This document shows, in pieces, positions 1-7,314 of a stretch of 31,888 nucleotides of DNA. The position numbers and the translations under genes were made by a program. Numbering within the stretch: position 1 is the first letter of the stretch; every line of letters begins with the position of its first letter. Under the pieces are notes generated by a model. The model saw nothing but the letters and a program-made list of their open reading frames with translations. It was not told the DNA's origin and searched no databases. The stretch comes from Pseudomonadota bacterium (GTDB lineage: Bacteria; Pseudomonadota; Alphaproteobacteria; Rhizobiales; Devosiaceae), in assembly GCA_023393475.1 (NCBI GenBank), contig JAEWLC010000070.1, positions 1-31,888 of the forward strand, read 5' to 3'.

Positions 1-868
1 GCACCTCCGCCGGCACGGCTTCCTCGACGGCCGCCTGCACGGTCCAGCGTCCCTCGCCGGAATCCTCCACGTGGCCCGAGTAGCCGGAAAGTGCGGCGTC
101 CTCCGCCAGCGCCGCCGCGGTGAGATCGAGCAGCCAGGAGGTGATGACGCTGCCGCGGCGCCAGACCTCCGCCACATCGGCGACGTCGATGGCGAGGCGC
201 ACGTCCTCGGGCAGGCGCTCCGACCCCGCATTCTTCAGGATGTCGAGGCCCTCGGCGATGGCCTGCATCATGCCGTACTCGATGCCGTTGTGGATCATCT
301 TGACGAAATGCCCTGCCCCCGCTGGTCCGGCATGGATGTAGCCTTGCTCGACGCGCGGATCGAAGCCCTCACGGCCGGGTGTCAAGGGAATGTCACCCCG
401 GCCGGGGGCCAGCGCGGCAAAGATCGGGTCGAGATGGTCGACCGCGCCTTTCTCGCCACCGATCATCAGGCAGTAGCCGCGCTCGAGGCCCCAGACGCCG
501 CCCGAGGTGCCGACATCGACATAGCGGATGCCCGCCCGTGCGAACTCGCCGGCCCGGCGCATGTCGTCCTTGTAGTAGGTGTTGCCGCCATCGATCAGGA
601 TGTCCCCCTCGCTGAGGCAGGTGCTAAGGTGCACCAGCGTGCCTTCGGTGATCTTGCCGGCAGGCAGCATGACCCAGATGGCACGCGGGCTTTCGGTGAG
701 GGAGGCGACGAGGCTTTCGAGAGTTTCCGCGGGGCGGGCCCCCTCCCCCCCAAGAGCCGAGCGCGCGGCGGCGTCGATATCATACACGGCGACATCGTGG
801 CCGGCCCGCATCAGCCGTTTGGCGATATTGCCGCCCATCCGACCTAAACCGACAATACCGATCTGCAT
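1..868 (-). CDS. gnd: 6-phosphogluconate dehydrogenase, decarboxylating (3' end outside window)
   Basis: This gene oxidises and decarboxylates 6-phosphogluconate to ribulose 5-phosphate with NAD(P)+ in the cytoplasm. The reverse-strand frame is open from an ATG at 868 to the window edge, about 289 codons. The N-terminus has the Rossmann motif GLGRMG. The family substrate signature follows as HFVKMIHNGIEYGMMQ, with the catalytic Lys and the HN pair. Near the visible end SGHVEDSGEGRW matches the shorter GntZ/YqeC-type 6PGDH rather than the long E. coli Gnd. It is divergent from a uronate dehydrogenase-like gene 87 bp away, which suggests a shared sugar-acid catabolic context. The C-terminus lies outside the window. 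Confidence 0.93.
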   Translation of the reverse strand, partial: MQIGIVGLGRMGGNIAKRLMRAGHDVAVYDIDAAARSALGGEGARPAETLESLVASLTESPRAIWVMLPAGKITEGTLVHLSTCLSEGDILIDGGNTYYKDDMRRAGEFARAGIRYVDVGTSGGVWGLERGYCLMIGGEKGAVDHLDPIFAALAPGRGDIPLTPGREGFDPRVEQGYIHAGPAGAGHFVKMIHNGIEYGMMQAIAEGLDILKNAGSERLPEDVRLAIDVADVAEVWRRGSVITSWLLDLTAAALAEDAALSGYSGHVEDSGEGRWTVQAAVEEAVPAEV

Positions 869-899
869 GATGCTCTCCGTGCTCGCGACTGCCTCGGGG

Positions 900-919
900 A
901 GTGTTATACGCGACACACT
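900..919. promoter_or_regulatory. candidate operator between divergent sugar-acid genes
   Basis: In the 87-bp gap between the 6PGDH gene and the uronate dehydrogenase-like gene, AGTGT at 900-904 is an exact inverted match to ACACT at 915-919. The centre-to-centre spacing is about 15 bp. The position between two divergent sugar-acid genes suits a GntR- or LacI-type regulator. That role is inferred from position and symmetry only. Confidence 0.3.
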
Positions 920-955
920 GTGACGGGACACAATACCCGCCTTGGAGGAGAGACT

Positions 956-1825
956 ATGCGCGTAGTGATTACCGGTGCCGCCGGCAATTTGGGTACCAAG
1001 CTGAGGCGGTACCTCGAAACGGTGGACTGGGTCGACGAGATCGTCGGCATAGACGTGAAGCCGTTCGAGGCCTCGGGCAAATCGAAGTCGGTCGTGGCCG
1101 ACCTTGCCGACCCCAGGGACGAGCGCTGGCTGGCTCCCGTGCGCAATGCCGATGGCATCGTGCACTATGCCTCGGCGAACCCCGCCCCGACATCGAGCTG
1201 GGCGGACTCGGCCAAGTCCTTCGACATGACGGCGAACCTCCTCGAAAACGCCGGTGGCGGCACGAAGCCCTGCCGGTTCGTCTTCGCGTCTTCCAACCAC
1301 GCCATGGGCGGCTACAAGGACGAGCCTCTTCCCGAGGGCGAAAAGCTCCGCATGGCGACGCCGCAGAAGAGCGGCACGCGCTACTGGGACGGCCAGATGT
1401 ACCGCTGGGGCGCCGCCTATGGCGCCACCAAGATGCTGGGCGAGCGCGCCTGCATGGCGCGCGCCAACGCCACCAACGGCCGCATCACGGCCGTCGCCAC
1501 CCGCATCGGCTGGTGCCAGGGCGGCGCGAACCTTGCGACGACGCTTAGCGATGGCGGCGGCGGTGCGGGCGAGCCGAGCGCCGAGGTCGCGGCGCGCAAT
1601 GCCAGGTGGTACCGCGACATGTGGCTCTCGAACGGCGACCACGATAAGCTGATGGCAGCGGCGCTCACCGCAGACGCCAGCAAGTGGCCGGCGCCGGCAA
1701 TCGTCGTCAGCGGCATGTCGAACAATGCCGGCATGCCCTGGGATCTCGAGGATGGCCGCGCCTGGATCGGCTACGACCCGCAGGACGACGTTTGGGCCGA
1801 TCTCAAGAAGACCGGCCGCGCCTGA
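956..1825 (+). CDS. NAD-dependent uronate dehydrogenase-like SDR
   Basis: This is an extended short-chain dehydrogenase of 289 residues. The start at 956 is chosen because GGAGGAGA lies just upstream; an alternative start at 920 has no comparable site. The N-terminus shows the dinucleotide motif GAAGNLG, and the active site shows YGATK (YxxxK). The segments FASSNHAMGGY and ATRIGWCQGG, and the late segment around SNNAG, resemble bacterial uronate dehydrogenases, which oxidise galacturonate or glucuronate to the aldarolactone. Substrate assignment is by family resemblance. The divergent 6PGDH gene fits a sugar-acid role. Confidence 0.8.
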   Translation: MRVVITGAAGNLGTKLRRYLETVDWVDEIVGIDVKPFEASGKSKSVVADLADPRDERWLAPVRNADGIVHYASANPAPTSSWADSAKSFDMTANLLENAGGGTKPCRFVFASSNHAMGGYKDEPLPEGEKLRMATPQKSGTRYWDGQMYRWGAAYGATKMLGERACMARANATNGRITAVATRIGWCQGGANLATTLSDGGGGAGEPSAEVAARNARWYRDMWLSNGDHDKLMAAALTADASKWPAPAIVVSGMSNNAGMPWDLEDGRAWIGYDPQDDVWADLKKTGRA

Positions 1826-1828
1826 GCG

Positions 1829-2503
1829 ATGAGGTGGCGCTGGGGACCGACCACGCTGCGCAAGACAGTCGCCGGAGCGAGGGTGAAACGTCCCCCGCTC
1901 GGCGACATTGCCGATACCGCGCTCGCAGTGCTGGTCGATGCGCTCGACGGGCTCGAGGCGGCCGGCACGACGCACTGGCTGACTTATGGCACGTTGCTCG
2001 GCCTCGTGCGTGACGGCGCGATGCTGCCGCACGACCACGACATCGACATAGCGATCCTCGCCGGCTCCGATCCGGCGCGGATCCGCGAGGCGATGGCCGA
2101 GCGCGGCTTCGTACAGGTGTCCGAGCAGCACGACCGGCAAGGTCCGGCCAAGCAGAAGTTCCAGCGCGACCTTGTGCTGATCGACCTGTTCTTCGTGCAG
2201 CCATCGCAGCCGTTCTGGCTCGATCACGGATCACTGCGCAAGCATTCCGAGATGTTCGGCAGCCACCTCCCGGTTACGGTCGAGACATCGCGGTTCGGGG
2301 GCGTGGACGTTCCCGTGCCGCGCGAGACCGAGGCCTATCTGGCGCATCTCTACGGACCGCGGTGGCGGACCCCGGTGCGCCAGTGGCACTGGGTTCTGTC
2401 GCCGCCCAACGTCGAATTGCACCTGCACTGGACCGACGCGATCTGGCTGTGGCGTGAGCGCGGCCGCTGGCGGCGACGGCTGGCGCGCGATGCTAGAGCT
2501 TGA
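1829..2503 (+). CDS. LicD-family nucleotidyl/phosphocholine transferase
   Basis: The 224-residue protein carries the LicD hallmark around residues 48-75: YGTLLGLVRDGAMLPHDHD followed by IDIA. This holds the G-[ST] loop and a cluster of metal-binding aspartates of the nucleotidyltransferase fold. LicD proteins transfer phosphocholine, and relatives transfer other phosphoalcohols, from a CDP-activated donor onto surface polysaccharide. No signal peptide is visible, consistent with a cytoplasmic enzyme. It starts 3 bp after the dehydrogenase stop. Its 3' end overlaps by 11 bp the convergent cytidylyltransferase gene, which could supply the CDP-activated donor. The acceptor is unknown. Confidence 0.85.
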   Translation: MRWRWGPTTLRKTVAGARVKRPPLGDIADTALAVLVDALDGLEAAGTTHWLTYGTLLGLVRDGAMLPHDHDIDIAILAGSDPARIREAMAERGFVQVSEQHDRQGPAKQKFQRDLVLIDLFFVQPSQPFWLDHGSLRKHSEMFGSHLPVTVETSRFGGVDVPVPRETEAYLAHLYGPRWRTPVRQWHWVLSPPNVELHLHWTDAIWLWRERGRWRRRLARDARA

Positions 2504-2954
2504 TCCTCAGCGAGCCGTCGCGGAGCCGGTTGGCGATGCGCTCGACGATCTGGCGGGAGGCGATGCCGGCGGTGTAGCGGACGACCTTGATCCGTCCCGA
2601 CGGCACCAGATGTCCGTACCAGAACTCCATCTGTTCAGCGCTGAAGTCGTCGCCATGCACCACGAAATCGGCGCCATAGGCATCGAGGTCCTCGACCGTG
2701 ACGCGAAGCGGCGCCGGGAACTCGAGCGTGCGATCGACGAGGCGGCAGGTTTCGACCATCGCGCGGCGCTCTTGGTAACTGAGGATCGGACGCGGTTTGT
2801 AGGTCGCGACATCGTCGTCGGAGTGCACGCCCACGATCAGGTGATCGCCGAGGGCCCGCGCCTGCTTCATGAAGGCGATGTGGCCGGCGTGGAGCATGTC
2901 GAACACGCCGTCGACATAGACCCATACCGGTCGCGATACCGCGCCAGACGCCAT
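2493..2954 (-). CDS. phosphocholine/phosphoethanolamine cytidylyltransferase-like protein
   Basis: A 153-residue cytidylyltransferase of the HxGH nucleotidyltransferase superfamily. YVDGVFDMLHAGH near residues 10-25 contains the nucleotide-binding HAGH. The segments GVHSDDDVATYK, PILSYQERRAMVE and the late YTAGIASRQIVERI parallel the RTxGISTT segment of eukaryotic-type CTP:phosphoethanolamine and phosphocholine cytidylyltransferases. The expected reaction is CTP plus phosphoalcohol to CDP-alcohol plus PPi. The ATG at 2954 is preferred over upstream in-frame codons because the conserved fold begins about 10 residues later. The gene is convergent with licD and overlaps it by 11 bp. Choline versus ethanolamine cannot be settled from sequence. 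Confidence 0.82.
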   Translation of the reverse strand: MASGAVSRPVWVYVDGVFDMLHAGHIAFMKQARALGDHLIVGVHSDDDVATYKPRPILSYQERRAMVETCRLVDRTLEFPAPLRVTVEDLDAYGADFVVHGDDFSAEQMEFWYGHLVPSGRIKVVRYTAGIASRQIVERIANRLRDGSLRIKL

Positions 2955-3076
2955 GATCGCCCCCGAATCAATCGCATCAAACCGTGCCAAGCCAATCGGT
3001 CGAACGGACATGGCGCAAGGCAGTTTAAACATGGGGTGGGTTCGGATAGGTTCACGCCCGATTTGCGAGGGACACA

Positions 3077-4375
3077 ATGAGTTTTGCCGATATCTACGCC
3101 CGTGTAGTTGCCTGGGTCGGGGCCGGAGCCATCCTGGCGCGCAGCTTCAACGAGCCGAAGCGCAGCCCGGTCTATGGCACCACTCCCGAGATTCCCGAGG
3201 CGCGTCCACAGTCGATCCCGACGCTGAAGATGCCGACGGCTAAGGGCTGGTCGGGCGACCACAAGCCGACGGCCGCCGCTGGGCTCAAGGTCAATGCCTT
3301 CGCCCGGGGCCTGAAGCACCCGCGCTGGATGCACGTGCTGCCCAATGGCGACGTGCTGGTCGCCGAGGCGCTGTCGACGCCGGGCGGCATCAAGAACGCC
3401 TTCGACTACGCGATGTTCGCCACCATGCGCCGCGCCAAGGCGGCCGGTGTCAGCGCCAACCGCATCACGCTGCTGCGCGATGGGAACGGCGACGGCGTGG
3501 CCGAGGAACAGCACACGCTGCTGGAAAACCTGAACCAGCCGTTCGGCATGCAGCTGATCGGCGAGACGCTCTATGTCGGCAATACCGATGGCGTCTATGC
3601 CTACCCGTTCAAGGTCGGCGAGACGCGCATCACCGCGCCCGGCAAGAAGCTGATGGATACCAAGCCCGGCGGGCACTGGACGCGCAGCCTTCTCGCCAGC
3701 GCCGACAAGACCAAGCTCTATGTCGGCGTCGGCTCGCAGTCCAATATCGCCGAGAGCGGCTTCGCGGTCGAAGAAGGGCGCGCCTGCATCTTCGAACTCG
3801 ATCTCGCCACCGGCCAGCACCGCATCTTCGCCGGCGGCCTGCGCAATCCGGTCGGGCTCGCCTTCGAGCCGACGACCGGTGTGCTCTACACCGTGGTGAA
3901 CGAGCGCGACGGCATCGGCGACGAAACACCGCCGGACTACCTGACCTCGGTGAAGGACGGCGGCTTCTACGGCTGGCCCTATTCGTACTGGGGCAAGATC
4001 GTCGACAACCGCGTGCCGCAGGATGCCGCCAAGGTCGCGTCCGCGACGGCGCCGGACTTCGCGCTGGGCGGTCACACGGCCTCGCTCGGCCTCTGCTGGC
4101 TGCCGGAAGGCACGCTGCCCGGATTCCCCGACGGCATGGCCATCGGCCAGCACGGCTCGTGGAACCGCTCGACGCTCTCGGGCTACAAGCTGGCCTTCGT
4201 GTCCTTCGTCAACGGCAAGCCCACCGGCACGCCGCGCGAAATCCTCACCGGCTTCCTCTCGCCGGACGAGAGCGAGTCCTATGGCCGCCCGGTCGGCGTC
4301 GTCATTGCGTCCGATGGCGCCGTCCTGATGGCCGACGATGTCGGCGACGTGATCTGGCGCGTGACGGGCGCCTGA
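3077..4375 (+). CDS. PQQ-dependent sugar / L-sorbosone dehydrogenase-like beta-propeller protein
   Basis: The 432-residue protein resembles the soluble glucose/sorbosone dehydrogenase family, a six-bladed beta-propeller. Characteristic segments are GLKHPRWMHVLPNGDVLVAE, then LLRDGNGDGVAEEQ, LNQPFGM, GLRNPVGLAFEP and a late GQHGSWNRS. The N-terminus has a weakly hydrophobic stretch (YARVVAWVGAGAILA) that may be an anchor or export signal, but no clear cleavage site is seen. Homologues are usually periplasmic and oxidise sugars with PQQ, yet many have no tested activity. The gene ends 7 bp before a convergent cNMP-fold gene. Confidence 0.8.
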   Translation: MSFADIYARVVAWVGAGAILARSFNEPKRSPVYGTTPEIPEARPQSIPTLKMPTAKGWSGDHKPTAAAGLKVNAFARGLKHPRWMHVLPNGDVLVAEALSTPGGIKNAFDYAMFATMRRAKAAGVSANRITLLRDGNGDGVAEEQHTLLENLNQPFGMQLIGETLYVGNTDGVYAYPFKVGETRITAPGKKLMDTKPGGHWTRSLLASADKTKLYVGVGSQSNIAESGFAVEEGRACIFELDLATGQHRIFAGGLRNPVGLAFEPTTGVLYTVVNERDGIGDETPPDYLTSVKDGGFYGWPYSYWGKIVDNRVPQDAAKVASATAPDFALGGHTASLGLCWLPEGTLPGFPDGMAIGQHGSWNRSTLSGYKLAFVSFVNGKPTGTPREILTGFLSPDESESYGRPVGVVIASDGAVLMADDVGDVIWRVTGA

Positions 4376-4382
4376 TCGCCAA

Positions 4383-4853
4383 TTACTCGTGATCGACCCA
4401 GTTGCCGCGGGATCCCCGCGGCGGCGCAGTGATCGCACCGAGCAACCGGCTCAGCAGCGCGTTCTCGCGCGGCTGGTCGGTCGCCTGGCTCTGCAGACGA
4501 ACCAACAGGGCCGAGGTCGTGTTGAGCCGGGCGCAGGCGATCGTGGCGATATGCAGCGCCAGCTCGGGGTGATGCACCAGCGCCTCGAGCGCATCGTCCA
4601 GCACCCGAACCGTGCTCGACGTCTCGGCCACCACGGTCGCGCTGTGCGGAATGCCGAGCAGCACGGCCATCTCGCCGACAATGGCGCCGGGCTCGTCGAT
4701 CGTCGCCAGCGTAATGCCCGAGCGGGTGACCCTCAGCCGGCCGCTTTCGAGGATGTAGAGCTGGCCCGAGCGGGTGCCTTCGGTGGTCAACTGGGTGCCA
4801 GGGGAAAGCGTCTCGAGGGGCAGCACGACGGTTAGGGAGGCAAGACCGATCAT
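4383..4853 (-). CDS. stand-alone cyclic-nucleotide-binding-domain protein (copy 1)
   Basis: This is a single cNMP-binding (Crp/Fnr N-terminal) fold of about 156 residues with no DNA-binding helix-turn-helix or enzymatic domain. The barrel is visible as LSPGTQLTTEG, GQLYILESGRL, and the phosphate-binding-cassette equivalent VGEMAVLLGIPHSATV. The glutamate of GE is kept, but the arginine that contacts the cyclic phosphate in CAP is replaced by histidine (HSATV). A helical tail follows (ARLNTTSALLVRLQSQ). The start at 4853 is chosen by length agreement with its two paralogues here; 4889 is a possible alternative. It may bind another ligand or act as a protein-interaction module. Confidence 0.8.
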   Translation of the reverse strand: MIGLASLTVVLPLETLSPGTQLTTEGTRSGQLYILESGRLRVTRSGITLATIDEPGAIVGEMAVLLGIPHSATVVAETSSTVRVLDDALEALVHHPELALHIATIACARLNTTSALLVRLQSQATDQPRENALLSRLLGAITAPPRGSRGNWVDHE

Positions 4854-5055
4854 CAGCAAGGCATCTCCGGTTGGTGACCAGATTTGCATGGCGGACGCCG
4901 CCAGCGGAAGGGGCCAGCGCGCCGCCGTAACGGCTTGTTAAGCCTACCGTCACGTCAACCGTCGCCGTTCACCAATAGTAACCATGACCGCCGTAGCGTC
5001 GGCTCCACGGAACTCGCCACAGAATGCGGCGGGCATCATATGGGGGCATATGATC

Positions 5056-5571
5056 ATGCGGCGCGGCTTCACGTCGGTTCGCTTCGGGCTTTTCGCGGCA
5101 CTCGCGCTGGGTGCGACGGTGCTGACGGGCTGCAGTTCCGTCGGCTATGGCAGCTTCGGGCAGAACAAGCTCGAGGTCGCGGAGCTTTCCAACATCGGCG
5201 ACTACACCGCCGAGCGGGCCCTGGCCGAAGGCAAGGCGCATTTCCGCAACAGCGATTTCGGTCACTCCGCCGCCTTCTACAAGCGCGCCGTGGAACTGGC
5301 TCCCGGCAATGCCCAGGGCTATGTCGGGCTCAGCGCTTCGTACGACCGGCTGGGGCGCTTCGATCTTTCGGACCGCGTCTATGCCTCGCTGCTGAAGCTC
5401 TCGGGCGCCAACGCCCAGTACTACAACAACCTCGGCTATTCCTACATGCTGCGCGGCAAGCTCAACGATGCGCTGGCCAACTTCCGCAAGGCTCAGGCGC
5501 TCGAGCCCGAGAACCTCGTGGTCGCCAACAATATCCAGATCCTCAAGGACGCAGCCGCCTCGCGCGCCTGA
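5056..5571 (+). CDS. tadD: TadD-like TPR lipoprotein of the Tad/Flp pilus system
   Basis: The protein starts with a lipoprotein signal peptide (MRRGFTSVRF, a hydrophobic core, lipobox LTGC with the acylated Cys at residue 26). It continues with tandem TPR repeats: GHSAAFYKRAVELAPGNAQG, AQYYNNLGYSYMLRGKLNDA and LANFRKAQALEPENLVVANN. TadD lipoproteins are pilotin-like, outer-membrane-associated helpers of Tad secretin assembly. Starts at 5050 and 5056 are equally readable; 5056 places GGGGG at a better distance. The gene faces the CpaB/CpaC operon and ends 10 bp from the small lipoprotein gene, so the Tad genes here converge. TadD identity rests on architecture and context. Confidence 0.78.
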   Translation: MRRGFTSVRFGLFAALALGATVLTGCSSVGYGSFGQNKLEVAELSNIGDYTAERALAEGKAHFRNSDFGHSAAFYKRAVELAPGNAQGYVGLSASYDRLGRFDLSDRVYASLLKLSGANAQYYNNLGYSYMLRGKLNDALANFRKAQALEPENLVVANNIQILKDAAASRA

Positions 5572-5581
5572 CGCCGAAGCG

Positions 5582-5839
5582 TCAGTTCGCGACGGGTACC
5601 GGTGGCGCTTCTTCCATGCCGCCGGTCGGCGACTTGGGCGGCACCACGCCATCCTTGCCCAGGCCCTTGGTCGAGTTGGCCGACGGACGTGCCGGATCGA
5701 TGGTCTGCGCCTCGAGGTTGGCCTTCACCGCATCCCCGGCGCTGTAGCCGACACGGTCAGAGCGCTGAAGGTAATCGTAGGTGCAGCCGCCGAGTGCGAG
5801 CGCTGCGGTGCCGGCGACAAGCAGGGCGAAGCGGTTCAT
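5582..5839 (-). CDS. small lipoprotein of Tad pilus loci
   Basis: An 85-residue lipoprotein with signal peptide MNRFALLVAGTAALALGGC and the acylated Cys at residue 19. The mature part contains RSDRVGYSAGDAVKANLEA and QTIDPARPS. The AGDAV...QTIDP pattern is typical of short lipoproteins found next to cpaC/cpaD in rhizobial Tad clusters; it is much shorter than CpaD proper. The ATG overlaps the cpaC stop as ATGA, so it is translationally coupled to the secretin gene. A pilus assembly role in the outer membrane is inferred from context. Confidence 0.75.
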   Translation of the reverse strand: MNRFALLVAGTAALALGGCTYDYLQRSDRVGYSAGDAVKANLEAQTIDPARPSANSTKGLGKDGVVPPKSPTGGMEEAPPVPVAN

Positions 5840-7230
5840 TTCCCCTCCCCCAGATCGATGATGTAGCCATATGGCCCGACGATGCCGGCACCGTTCTGGA
5901 AGTTCTTGATCATCTTGGGCGTCACTTCCATCTGGCCGAGGGCGAAGAACTCGACGTCGTTGGCCGGCTGGGTCTGGTCGAGCGGCGATGCGGCGACCTG
6001 GCCCGGCTTCAGCGGCTGCACGAGGCGCGGCGTGACGATCACGACGAGCTCGGTGTCGTGCTTCTGGTAGCTCGAGGACTTGAACAGCGAGCCGATAACC
6101 GGGACATCGCCGATCCAGGGCAACTGGTTCTGGTTGAGCTGGGTGTCGTTCTGCAGCAGCCCAGCCACGGCAAAGCTCTGTCCATCGCGCAGTTCCACCG
6201 TCGCGTTTAGGTTGCGCGTGTTGAAGACCGGATCGCCATTGGCGGTGAAGCCGTTGATGCCGCTCACCTCGGGCTGGAGGTGGATCTGGATGCGGTCATT
6301 GTCCAGCACCATCGGCGTGAAGCCGAGCAGCACGCCGAACTGGCGATATTCGAGCGCAATGTTGCCGTTGGGATCGGCGGTGCGGATGGGCACCTCGCCG
6401 CCGGCGAGGAAGCTCGCCTGCACGCCCGACAGCGTCGTGAGGTTGGGTTCGGCGAGCGTGCGCACCAGCGCCTTGCCTTCGAGCGCGTGGATCAGCACGT
6501 TGAGGTTGATGCCGCCCGAGATGATGTTGGTCATGAAGCCGGAGAAGGTCGCGGCATCACCGGCCGGATTGGACGGGCCGCCACCGATCCCGACTTCGAC
6601 ACCGCCGATCGAGCCGCCCCACTGGATGCCGAGCTGGCGGCCGGCGTCGCGCTGCGCCTCGAGGATGCGGACCTCGAGGTTGACCTGCTGGCCACCCACG
6701 AGCGTCATGGTGTTGATCACCTGCGGGCTGCCGTACTGGGCGACAATCGCAAGCACCCGGTCCATGGTGTTGGTATCGGGCACCGTGCCGGAGAGCCGGA
6801 CCCGGCCGTTCACGGTCGAGACCTTGACGTTGCTGGCGGGAACCGCGGCGCGGATCGATCGCGAAATGTCGGCAACGTCGGCGCCGACTTCGACTGCAAG
6901 CAGGCCGACCGGAGCGCCATCTTCGGAGAACAGGCTGACCGTAGTCGTGCCGAAACCCTTGCCGACGAGGTACAGCGAACGGTCGGTAATCGGTTGTGCG
7001 TCGGCGATCAGCGGATCGGCCGAGACGATCTTGCCGACCGTATCGGAAATGATGACGGTCACCGCCTGCGACACGGGCAAGTTGACCCGCATCACCGAAG
7101 TCGTCTTGAGGTCATAGTTGACCGTTTGTGCCGCGGCTGGCGTCGCGAGGGCAGCCAAGCCCATCAGCATCGCGATCACCGCAACAACCATCGTCCGAGC
7201 CAAAGCTCTCAACTGCCTACCCGCCGCCAC
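5836..7230 (-). CDS. cpaC: Tad/Flp pilus outer-membrane secretin CpaC (RcpA)
   Basis: A 464-residue type II/III secretin family protein forming the Tad pilus outer-membrane channel. The signal peptide ends near LATPAAAQ, about residue 35. A pilus-specific N-terminal domain follows (SQAVTVIISDTVGKIVSADP), then a BON-like segment (VSTVNGRVRLSGTVPD). The secretin core has VNLEVRILEAQRDAGRQLGI, LAEPNLTTLSG, FLAGGEVPI, and the late signature PWIGDVPVIGSLFKSSSYQK with TELVVIVTPRLV. The start used is GTG 7230, which gives an arginine-containing n-region; an ATG at 7191 would leave a signal without positive charge. It lies downstream of cpaB and is coupled to the small lipoprotein gene. Confidence 0.93.
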   Translation of the reverse strand: MAAGRQLRALARTMVVAVIAMLMGLAALATPAAAQTVNYDLKTTSVMRVNLPVSQAVTVIISDTVGKIVSADPLIADAQPITDRSLYLVGKGFGTTTVSLFSEDGAPVGLLAVEVGADVADISRSIRAAVPASNVKVSTVNGRVRLSGTVPDTNTMDRVLAIVAQYGSPQVINTMTLVGGQQVNLEVRILEAQRDAGRQLGIQWGGSIGGVEVGIGGGPSNPAGDAATFSGFMTNIISGGINLNVLIHALEGKALVRTLAEPNLTTLSGVQASFLAGGEVPIRTADPNGNIALEYRQFGVLLGFTPMVLDNDRIQIHLQPEVSGINGFTANGDPVFNTRNLNATVELRDGQSFAVAGLLQNDTQLNQNQLPWIGDVPVIGSLFKSSSYQKHDTELVVIVTPRLVQPLKPGQVAASPLDQTQPANDVEFFALGQMEVTPKMIKNFQNGAGIVGPYGYIIDLGEGK

Positions 7231-7274
7231 TTCACTCTGCCCGCTAGCGTAACCAAGCCCTGTTCCAAATCGTA

Positions 7275-7295
7275 CCGGCGTTAGGTCAACGCCGG
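7275..7295 (-). promoter_or_regulatory. intercistronic stem-loop between cpaB and cpaC
   Basis: CCGGCGTT at 7275-7282 and AACGCCGG at 7288-7295 form a perfect 8-bp stem with a 5-nt loop. There is no U-tract on the cpaB-to-cpaC strand. This fits an attenuator or mRNA-stabilising hairpin rather than a full terminator. Confidence 0.5.
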
Positions 7296-7314
7296 CTTAA
7301 TGACGCGGGGGCGA

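Noticed and set aside
2867..4438. 523-codon reverse frame opposite the sorbosone dehydrogenase-like gene
   Set aside because: Antisense shadow; the forward protein has clear family motifs and the reverse product does not.
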